From Prevotella melaninogenica (GTDB lineage Bacteria; Bacteroidota; Bacteroidia; Bacteroidales; Bacteroidaceae): DNA of 64,000 bases. Position numbers and translations under genes: made by a program. Below are positions 57,258-64,000 of this stretch, piece by piece. The DNA lies in assembly GCF_018128065.1 (NCBI RefSeq), contig NZ_CP072359.1, positions 1 to 64,000 on the forward strand. The letters are read 5' to 3'. The notes under the pieces are model-generated. The model saw only the letters and a list, made by a program, of their open reading frames with translations. It searched no databases and was not told the origin of the DNA. Numbering within the stretch: position 1 is the stretch's first letter; each line of letters opens with the position of its first letter.

Positions 57258-57797
57258 TTACTTCCACATACCTAAATATCTAAATTTAAAATTCTTACCT
57301 TTAGCTGAAGGGAACTGACTTCTATTATCTACCCTATCCTTCAAATATTCAACGATACGATTATAACAATCCCATCCTGATACCGCCTTACACTGTGCTA
57401 CGAAATGAGTATCACGATATTCATGCTTACCTGAGGCAGGAATCAAAACCACACGCTTAAAATCAAGTTCGCCTTCATACCACCCTTCACGTTCCTCATT
57501 AAGATGCATAATAGCTGGATTATCCTTACGAACAATTCCATCAACAACAGGGCGAAGAGCCTTCTTCTGCTTGAAATCCATCATAGTCGCAGCTTCTGTC
57601 TTAATAACTATGAAATAAACACGAGGACGAACCTTATAACGTTTTGGATAGAACACATCGTTGGAAGCATAATTCCGAATATCATCTTCCAAATCAGGAG
57701 TAAGCTGAATGTCGGGAATAGAACTTAAGAAATCCAAAGCTTCCTCAACATTATGCACTAATACTTCACTATCGAAATATCGCAAATATAAATTCAT
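57258..57797 (-). CDS. Conserved hypothetical protein (179 aa)
   Basis: A basic soluble protein (MNLYLRYFDSEVLVHNVEEA...) with a small N-terminal alpha/beta region and a C-terminal AKGKNFKFRYLGMWK. No recognised domain, signal peptide or membrane helix. It precedes ssb by about 30 bp on the same strand; a DNA-metabolism link is only suggested by position. Confidence 0.7.
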   Translation of the reverse strand: MNLYLRYFDSEVLVHNVEEALDFLSSIPDIQLTPDLEDDIRNYASNDVFYPKRYKVRPRVYFIVIKTEAATMMDFKQKKALRPVVDGIVRKDNPAIMHLNEEREGWYEGELDFKRVVLIPASGKHEYRDTHFVAQCKAVSGWDCYNRIVEYLKDRVDNRSQFPSAKGKNFKFRYLGMWK

Positions 57798-57830
57798 AAA
57801 GAAATTGCTATGTATGTTTCTCTAAAAAAG

Positions 57831-57903
<73 letters not shown>

Positions 57904-57942
57904 ATGTACTAAGTAAGTAACTACTTACTTTAAAATTCTATG

Positions 57943-58026
57943 TGAAGAGGAGGAGACTCGAACTCCCACGAAACAATTTTCACTACCCCCTCAAAGTAGC
58001 GCGTCTACCAATTCCGCCACCTCTCC
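57943..58026 (-). tRNA. tRNA-Leu (GAG)
   Basis: Acceptor GGAGAGG/CCTCTTC, long variable arm, anticodon stem CTACT/GGTAG with loop TTGAGGG giving GAG. Class II Leu tRNA. Confidence 0.93.
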
Positions 58027-58057
58027 AGCATATACATGACATTCCGAATAGAAAATG

Positions 58058-58139
58058 TGCCCAGAACAGGACTCGAACCTGCACGTCGTGAAACACACGC
58101 ACCTGAAACGTGCGCGTCTACCAATTCCGCCACCTGGGC
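58058..58139 (-). tRNA. tRNA-Leu (CAG)
   Basis: Acceptor GCCCAGG/TCTGGGC, D-arm GGCGGAATTGGTAGACGC, anticodon stem CACGT/GCGTG with loop TTCAGGT giving CAG, extended variable arm, T-loop GGTTCGAGTCC. Confidence 0.93.
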
Positions 58140-58181
58140 ATAAAGAAGAAATATAACTTCTATGCTTTCAGAATATCAAAG

Positions 58182-58254
<73 letters not shown>

Positions 58255-58293
58255 ATTTAACGTCTCTCTTTCTCTAAAGAGTTAGACAAAAAG

Positions 58294-58367
58294 TCGGGGT
58301 GACAGGATTCGAACCTGCGACCGCCTGGTCCCAAACCAGATGCGCTACCGAGCTGCGCTACACCCCG
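58294..58367 (-). tRNA. tRNA-Pro (TGG)
   Basis: Acceptor CGGGGTG/CACCCCG, anticodon stem TCTGG/CCAGG with loop TTTGGGA giving TGG, T-loop GGTTCGAATCC. First gene of the cluster. Confidence 0.95.
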
Positions 58368-58409
58368 TTGCATATTCATTATGATTAGCTCATTTCCGAA
58401 TTGCGAGTG

Positions 58410-58417
58410 CAAAGGTA
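58410..58417 (-). promoter_or_regulatory. -7 box of the five-tRNA cluster
   Basis: On the minus strand TACCTTTG followed by CACTCGC, the same string found after the -7 boxes of tRNA-Ser (9597) and tRNA-Lys (28655). Confidence 0.65.
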
Positions 58418-58599
58418 CTATATATATCTGATATCTCCAAACTTTTCTTTGTTTTTTTTCAATAAAAATCAACACCTTTATTATGTAATCCGAACAAAAA
58501 AGTCCTACAACAATAGTAAAGTAATTGATAAACAAGCAACTATAAAGATGGATAATCCAAAAAAGCAAATACTGAAAACCCTATTATTTTTTTGTGGAA

Positions 58600-58895
58600 A
58601 ATTCACCAAAGGGTCTACCTCATACCATAAATTTACCTTTGGACTCAAATATCTTGCATCATAATGGTACGGACAGGCATCTTCATCAAGCAGCTTACAA
58701 TAGAACTTACACGACAGGTCTTCGGATAAGAAATGCTCGTCAACGAGGAGTTCACCTACGGCAGGTAAGCATCATTCTGCGTGATGTTGGCTTTATCATC
58801 TGTGATGTAAGGCGTTGATCCGAGGTAATCATTGTGATAGAAGAAGGTTTCTTCACGTATTGTGTCGTTAGCTATGTATCTACAACTCATCTTTG
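58600..58895 (-). pseudogene. RHS repeat-associated core domain fragment
   Basis: On the minus strand the sequence encodes FFYHNDYLGSTPYITDDKAN, ITQNDAYLP and, in other frames, NGKELDEE-like and ARYL/PKVNLWYEVDPLV fragments, in the order of the RHS core (YHSDHLGSxxYxTDxxG... GARYYDPxxGxWxSxDPL). Stops and frame changes interrupt it. Probably debris from an RHS toxin or repeat protein. Confidence 0.6.
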
Positions 58896-58982
58896 AGATA
58901 TATTTTTAATAAAATATCTTCTTTCTAACATAAATTGGTATCCAACCAGAGTACTCTTACAAACTATTTTGCACTTAACATG

Positions 58983-59050
58983 CTTTGTGTTTACCATCCG
59001 CACCAGACGTGTTTACCATCCGCACCACATGTGCGCACCACCAACACCAA
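58983..59050. repeat. Short palindromic repeat cluster, family C, copy 3
   Basis: Units GTGTTTACCATCCGCACCAG, GTGTTTACCATCCGCACCAC and GTGCGCACCACCAACACC in tandem; the first two share GTGTTTACCATCCGCACCA exactly. The rest of the spacer (58896-58982, 59051-59378) shows nothing definite. Confidence 0.6.
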
Positions 59051-59378
59051 ACTTATTTACCAATAACAGTATGCGTAATGAATAACGATAGGCTGGATTA
59101 TGATAATATTAGAAAGAGATAGCTATAACACAAAGAGAAACAGAAACATAGTTCAGCGATTACTAATATCTTGGGAGATAAACACAATTCACAGACCAAA
59201 CGAATAAAAAATACAATAAAACGCGCAAAAATCATCCGTTTACTCAGTTTCTCTATGTGACTTTTCTAAGGTTCCAAATAAAAAGACAAAGCTTATCCCT
59301 CCAAAAATCATCGTATCCTTTTCAAACACCCAACAAACATTTCCCCATACATCAATTATATATAAGGTGTAAAACAAA

Positions 59379-59415
59379 AACGAAAGGATTACTCAACAAG
59401 AATAATCCCTCCGTT
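59379..59415 (-). terminator. Terminator of serine palmitoyltransferase gene
   Basis: AACGAAAGGATTACTC/GAATAATCCCTCCGTT, an imperfect hairpin with GGATTA/TAATCC core; on the minus strand it follows the gene's stop by about 42 bases. Confidence 0.5.
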
Positions 59416-59457
59416 TATTTATATTACAAATCCTATTACGTAAGACGTAAATACTAC

Positions 59458-60648
59458 TTATTTAATAATACCCTGTGCCTTGAAAATCTTAGTCAAAGCC
59501 TGAACGCCACGCTCAACCTGCTCCTCTGTGTGAGTTGCCATCAACGCAAAACGTACTAAAGTATCCTGTGGGGCACAAGCTGGAGGAATAACTGGATTGA
59601 TAAACACACCAGCTTCATAAGCCAACTTAGTTACTATGAAAGTCTTTTCAATATCACGAACATAGAGAGGGATAATCGGGCTCTCAGTATCACCAATCTC
59701 AAAGCCTTCTTCTTTGAAGCGCTTCAAAGCATAGTTAGTAACCTTCCACAACTGCTCTAAACGCTCTGGCTCCTGCTCAATGATGTGCAGTGCTTCCAAA
59801 GCTGCCGCTGTTGCTGCTGGAGCGTTACTTGCAGAGAAAATGTAGGTGCGACAAGTATGGCGGAGATAATTAATAGTATCCTTGTCGCCAGCAATGAAAC
59901 CACCGATTGAGGCCAAACTCTTTGAGAAGGTACCCATAATAAGGTCTACTTCATCTGTCAAGCCGAAATGATCACAGACACCCCTACCCTGACGTCCGAA
60001 AACACCTATGCCATGAGCCTCATCAACCATGATTGAACAATTATACTTGTGCTTCAATTCGACAATAGCTGGTAGATTCGCTAAATCGCCTTCCATAGAG
60101 AAGACACCATCAACAACAATCAGCTTAACAGCTTCATGAGGAAGGCGTTGGAGTACACGCTCCAAATCTTCCATATCATTGTGTTTATAACGAAGCTGAG
60201 TGGCAAAACTCAAACGACGTCCATCAACGATACTTGCGTGATCACGATCATCACAAATTACATAATCACCACGCCCTACGACAACAGATAGAACGCCAGC
60301 ATTTACAGAAAAGCCTGTTGAGAAAACAAGTGCCTCATCCTTACCTTCAAACGCTGCAAGTTCTTTCTCCAACTGCACGTGAAGGTCGAGTGTACCATTT
60401 AAGAAACGACTTCCAGCACAACCTGAGCCATACTTCTCAAGAGCTTGTTGAGCAGCACTAATCACACGTGGATCATTTGGCAAGCCTGTATAGGCATTAG
60501 AGCCAAACATAAGAATCTTGTTGCCATCAATATCTGTAACTTCTGTTCCTTGCTTACTTGTAATCTCACGGAAGTATGGATAAACGCCTGCTTCCATAAA
60601 CTTCTGCGGCTCGCGATAGCTTTTGTACTTGTCTTGTAACTGTCCCAT
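59458..60648 (-). CDS. spt: Serine palmitoyltransferase (alpha-oxoamine synthase family)
   Basis: PLP enzyme that condenses serine with an acyl-CoA to 3-ketodihydrosphingosine, the first step of bacterial sphingolipid synthesis. The 396-residue protein shows FGSNAYTGLPNDPRVI, GSGCAGSRFLNGTLDLH, MVDEAHGIGVFG and the PLP-lysine motif TFSKSLASIGGF. It matches the Bacteroidetes Spt subgroup more than Kbl or BioF, but 2-amino-3-ketobutyrate ligase cannot be fully excluded. A -7 box lies at the complement of 60700-60707. It is divergent from the lipid kinase. Confidence 0.87.
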   Translation of the reverse strand: MGQLQDKYKSYREPQKFMEAGVYPYFREITSKQGTEVTDIDGNKILMFGSNAYTGLPNDPRVISAAQQALEKYGSGCAGSRFLNGTLDLHVQLEKELAAFEGKDEALVFSTGFSVNAGVLSVVVGRGDYVICDDRDHASIVDGRRLSFATQLRYKHNDMEDLERVLQRLPHEAVKLIVVDGVFSMEGDLANLPAIVELKHKYNCSIMVDEAHGIGVFGRQGRGVCDHFGLTDEVDLIMGTFSKSLASIGGFIAGDKDTINYLRHTCRTYIFSASNAPAATAAALEALHIIEQEPERLEQLWKVTNYALKRFKEEGFEIGDTESPIIPLYVRDIEKTFIVTKLAYEAGVFINPVIPPACAPQDTLVRFALMATHTEEQVERGVQALTKIFKAQGIIK

Positions 60649-60699
60649 TATTTTTAATACAGTGTAGTCCTTGACTACTTAAATATTATTTTAGGCTGC

Positions 60700-60808
60700 A
60701 AAGATACTAATTTAGAATGACAAAACACCCATTTTGATTAGAAAAGTGATTTTTAAACATTTTTACTCTCATTATATCCATGACATAACCAATAATTATA
60801 TATCTTTG
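60700..60808. promoter_or_regulatory. Divergent promoters of spt and the lipid kinase gene
   Basis: Minus strand: TATCTTTG (complement of 60700-60707). Plus strand: TATCTTTG at 60801-60808. The two start points point away from each other across a region of about 100 bases. Confidence 0.55.
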
Positions 60809-60841
60809 TAGAAATAAACCATGCGCTGATTATTTAGCACA

Positions 60842-61872
60842 ATGTATAAGAAAAAAATTGTTTTTATCCTAAATCCTATATCGGGTACCGTTAGTAAGGC
60901 AGGTATTCCTGACCTTATTGAAGAACGACTCGACAAAATAAGTTTGACTATCGCATTGCTGAAACACAACATGCTGGTCATGCGACTGAACTTGCACGGG
61001 AAGCTGTGGAAGAAGGTATTGACGTTGTTGTTGCTGTGGGTGGAGATGGTACTGTCAACGAGGTTGGAAGAGCACTTATCAATACAAAGTCGGCTATGGG
61101 CATACTCCCTTGTGGATCAGGAAATGGACTCGCAAGGCATCTAAACCTACCGATGAATCTTAAGAAATGTGTTGATATCTTGAATTCATATGATGTAAAA
61201 GAACTTGACTATGGTATCATCAACGGTCACCCCTTCTTCTGTACTTGTGGAATGGGCTTTGATGCTTTCATTTCTATGAAGTTTGCTGAAGCTGGTAAGC
61301 GTGGTCCTATCACTTATATGCAGAAAATCCTTGAAGAAGGATTGAGCTATAAGCCAGAAACCTATGTCATAGAAGACGAGGATGGAACACATCGTTACAA
61401 AGCATTCCTCGTTTCTGCAGCCAATGCCTCACAGTATGGTAATAACGCATATATTGCCCCACAAGCATCTATGAGTGATGGTTTGTTGGATATTATTATC
61501 ATGGAACCATTCGACATCATTGATGCACCACAGGTTGCCATTGAACTTTTCAATAAGACATTGGATAAAAACCTAAAAATAAAAACTTTCAAAGCTAAAC
61601 ATATTCATATACACCGTAAGAAAGAAGGTATCATTCATTATGATGGCGATCCAATCACATCTGAGGCTGATGTGGATATATCTGTTGTTCCAAAAGGTAT
61701 CAACATCATTGTAAATCCTAAGGGAGGTAAAGAGAATAGACAGCCAAATATGTTGCAAACAGCCTTTTCTGAGATTTTCTACAACTTTGATTTGATGAGA
61801 CAAGACCTTACAAAGCAAAGCAGAAGGGTGCAGGCTATCAACAAAAACATACTGCGTAAACTAAATATATAA
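60842..61872 (+). pseudogene. Diacylglycerol/sphingosine kinase-family lipid kinase, frameshifted
   Basis: DAGK-catalytic-domain lipid kinase. The first part MYKKKIVFILNPISGTVSKA (nucleotide-binding) is in one frame up to RLDK. The second carries VVVAVGGDGTVNEVG, LPCGSGNGLARHL and DYGIINGHPFFCTCGMGFD, typical of the family. With one extra A at 60935-60938 the junction reads DKNKFDYRIAETQHAG and the product is 343 aa. Next to spt, so the substrate may be a sphingoid base or ceramide rather than diacylglycerol; inference from position. Co-oriented with trmN6, 17 bp away. Confidence 0.85.
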
Positions 61873-61889
61873 AATCAAAAGCCAAACAA

Positions 61890-62599
61890 ATGGGCTTCAC
61901 TTTCAAGCAATTTCATATCACTGACGATCACACGGCTATGAAAGTCGGGACGGATGGGGTCTTGCTTGGAGCCTGGGCGGAAGGAGGTTTGAGAATTCTT
62001 GATATTGGAACAGGGACGGGACTCGTTGCCCTTATGATGGCACAACGTTTCCCATCAGCAAAGATTGATGCTATTGAGATAGATAAAGATGCTTGTAAAG
62101 ATGCCCTCTTTAATGTTTCACAGTCTCCATTTAGCGATAGAATAAATATTATCAACAGCTCATTGCAGGATTATAAACCATATAACGAGATGCAAGAGGA
62201 AGGGGTATACGATGCTATCGTTTGTAATCCACCTTACTTTATCAACTCCCTTAGAAATCCTTTACAACAAAGAACGACTGCAAGACACACAGATTATCTC
62301 TCTCACCAAGAGCTTATCTATCATTCACAAAGACTTCTTAAAGCAAACGGAACACTATCAATTATCATTCCTTATGACAACAAAGATTTGCTTGAAGCAG
62401 AAGCTATATTCAACGGATTATCAACACAGAAGATAATATATATAAAACTAAACATTCAAAGCCTGCTAAACGTTGTCTGATTGAAATTGGAAAGGATTTT
62501 ACTACACCATATTGTTGCGAAGAACAAATACTAAACGATGCAGATGAAGCACGTACAAAATGGTATCAGAATCTGACAGATGCGTTCTACATTAAATAA
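61890..62599 (+). pseudogene. trmN6: tRNA1(Val) A37 N6-methyltransferase, frameshifted near the C-terminus
   Basis: AdoMet-dependent methyltransferase modifying A37 in tRNA-Val. The N-terminal FKQFHITDDHTAMKVGTDGV is diagnostic, with the AdoMet site LDIGTGTGLVALMMAQR and catalytic NPPYF. The frame ends early at NVV because one A is missing from the run at 62444-62447; restoring it continues KHSKPAKRCLIEIG... and ends DAFYIK at 62597-62599, a normal 236 aa. Confidence 0.87.
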
Positions 62600-62644
62600 G
62601 AATAGTAGATTTAAACATCACCTTTTATTGTAGTGTGAAGGCTT

Positions 62645-62712
62645 AACACGTATGGTGCGAATACTCAGCACGTATGGTGCGGAGCCCCAGCACCATTGCT
62701 ATGTGCTATTTG
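62645..62712. repeat. Short palindromic repeat cluster, family C, copy 4
   Basis: Units ACACGTATGGTGC, GCACGTATGGTGC and GCACCATTGCTATGTGC, spaced about 10 bases. Same family as the other three clusters. The surrounding 62600-63015 spacer contains nothing else recognisable. Confidence 0.6.
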
Positions 62713-63015
62713 AGCAAACATAAAAGATTATTTAGTAAACACCATACTACCCTAAGTAAATATGCTTTAGCTTGTTAGTTAAAGTCTTGTTGAACCAAAG
62801 ACCAACAGACGTCGTTTATTTCACAGAGATTATATATTGGCATGTTAGCTATTAATTCTTATCAAGCAGCCATAGTTAAGAGATAGCACATAAAAACAGT
62901 TCTTCTTTACAATACCATGCAATTTATCACCAGCTTCATACGCTCATATCCTCATCTTTTTACAAGATAGCCAATTAAAGCACAATTATTCTTTCAGTCT
63001 TTCGGTTTTATTTTG

Positions 63016-63023
63016 TAACTTTG
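63016..63023 (+). promoter_or_regulatory. -7 box of lon
   Basis: TAACTTTG followed by CA, 29 bases before the start codon. Confidence 0.55.
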
Positions 63024-63051
63024 CAGGCTAAAAGTAGGTATAAAAAACTTT

Positions 63052-64000
63052 ATGAAACAAGATAGCTCTATACAAATGATTACAGACTACGAAGGTGACA
63101 TGCCAAACTTGGATGTACAAGTTGATGGCGAAATCCCCATTTTCGTAACTCGTAATCTCGTAATGTTCCCAGGAATACTCTCTCCTATCCTTGTTGGTAG
63201 AAAGCCAACTTTGGCTCTTGTTAAGCATTTGGAGGAGAACCCGAACACGATTATAGCAATTGTAAGCCAGAAGGATAGCAACATTAACGACCCTCAAGTA
63301 GACGATGTCTACATGACGGGTATCTATGCACGTTTCGTACGTGCCTTTGACATGCCTGGCAATTACGAAGGAAACAACCGCACTGTCATTTTACAAGGAC
63401 TTGGTAAATGTAAGATAAAGAAAATTACAACAGTTTACCCCTATATGAAGGGATACACCGTAGCTTTACCAGAAGAAGCAGAACCAAAGAGAGACAAGGA
63501 ATTCTCTACGGCTGTTGAAGACATGAAATTGGTCGCAAAGGAATACATCCATGGTAGCGATGACATCCCAGATGACACACAATTTGCACTTGACAACATC
63601 AACAACCCTGTTGTTGCTGTCAATTATGTGTGTTCAACTATGCCCTTCTCTGTAACAGACAAGCTTCAGATGTTAGAAGAAAACTCTATCAAGGACCGAC
63701 TGTTTACACTGATGAAGGTGCTAAATCGTGAAATTCAATTCCAGCATCTTCGTCAGGATATACGCTCAAAGACACGAGAAGACCTTGACGAACAGCAGAG
63801 AGAATACTTCCTGCATCAACAGATTAAGAATATCAAAGAGGAGTTGGGCGATGGTGATTCTGCACCTGACAAGAAAGAACTACTCGAAAAGGCAAAGAAC
63901 AAGAAGTGGTCAGAAGATATTGCCAAGATATTCCAAAAGGAATTAGACAAACTTGAAACCTTGAACCCACAAAGTCCAGATTATAGTGTGCAGGTGAATT
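63052..64000 (+). CDS. lon: ATP-dependent protease Lon, 5' part
   Basis: AAA+ serine protease for damaged and regulatory proteins. Only the N-terminal 316 codons fall in the window. The LON substrate-binding domain is visible: IPIFVTRNLVMFPGILSPIL, with RTVILQGLGKCKI and DKLQMLEENSIKDRLFTLMKVL, followed by the QREYFLHQQIKNIKEELG linker that precedes the ATPase domain. The frame is uninterrupted to base 64000. Confidence 0.95.
   Translation, partial: MKQDSSIQMITDYEGDMPNLDVQVDGEIPIFVTRNLVMFPGILSPILVGRKPTLALVKHLEENPNTIIAIVSQKDSNINDPQVDDVYMTGIYARFVRAFDMPGNYEGNNRTVILQGLGKCKIKKITTVYPYMKGYTVALPEEAEPKRDKEFSTAVEDMKLVAKEYIHGSDDIPDDTQFALDNINNPVVAVNYVCSTMPFSVTDKLQMLEENSIKDRLFTLMKVLNREIQFQHLRQDIRSKTREDLDEQQREYFLHQQIKNIKEELGDGDSAPDKKELLEKAKNKKWSEDIAKIFQKELDKLETLNPQSPDYSVQVN

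Overview
The window looks like chromosomal DNA from a Prevotella-like member of the Bacteroidales. Evidence: AT-rich sequence; many Bacteroidetes-type promoters with a TAnnTTTG -7 box and a TTG about 20 bases upstream; families typical of Bacteroidales (DUF4494, DUF4375, DUF2723/GT117, GldE, TamL, serine palmitoyltransferase, ISAon1); and an RNase Y/ZapA cluster. Most of it is housekeeping core. The accessory content is insertion sequences, IS fragments and several families of non-coding dispersed repeats.

Layout. 1-5.1 kb: 3' part of a MATE exporter, a NUDIX hydrolase, a 39-codon mini-gene with a structured leader, rplU-rpmA, and a broken sulfatase. 6-9.9 kb: HAD phosphatase, secreted EEP-family phosphodiesterase, broken OsmC gene, then tRNA-Ser and two identical tRNA-Glu genes. 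10-19.4 kb (minus): rpmB-rpmG-DUF4295, cinA-like pncC, tsaD, map, metH, smpB, a DUF4375 gene, rubredoxin and an MBL hydrolase. 19.5-28 kb: TamL, a TrmH-type methyltransferase, hisC-like and aspC-like aminotransferases, YggS, DUF4494 and a LolC/E-type permease. 28-32 kb: mobile island with tRNA-Lys, a group II intron tail, an intact ISAon1 element with an exact 8-bp target duplication, an AT-rich orphan gene and an internally deleted IS1380 element. 32-37.9 kb: giant DUF2723 membrane protein, polysaccharide deacetylase, queG and a cupin. 38-40.8 kb: IS66 element with an exact 8-bp target duplication, inserted inside an inverted tandem-repeat tract. 41-47 kb: glyA, IS110 remnant, M64 peptidase, tRNA-Thr and tRNA-Gly, a lipoprotein, YecH-like and glutaredoxin-like proteins. 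47-57.8 kb: rny-zapA cluster, rfbA-wzc capsule genes, a 37-codon mini-gene, phosphopantetheinyl transferase, gldE, ssb. 57.8-64 kb: five tRNA genes, an RHS remnant, serine palmitoyltransferase divergent from a lipid kinase, trmN6 and the 5' part of lon.

The most consequential overall observation is that eight conserved reading frames (sulfatase, OsmC, an orphan gene, cupin, IS66 transposase, wzc, lipid kinase, trmN6) are each broken by one missing base, mostly in short A/T runs. An IS1380 transposase carries one extra G. Several of these are expected housekeeping or surface genes, so base-level sequence error is at least as likely as real decay or slippage switching; each is annotated over its full reconstructed span. 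The best candidates for undescribed biology are the two isolated mini-genes (39 and 37 codons, each with its own promoter, strong ribosome-binding site and terminator), an alternative-pairing leader before rplU, and three intergenic repeat families (called A, B and C here) with three or four copies each.
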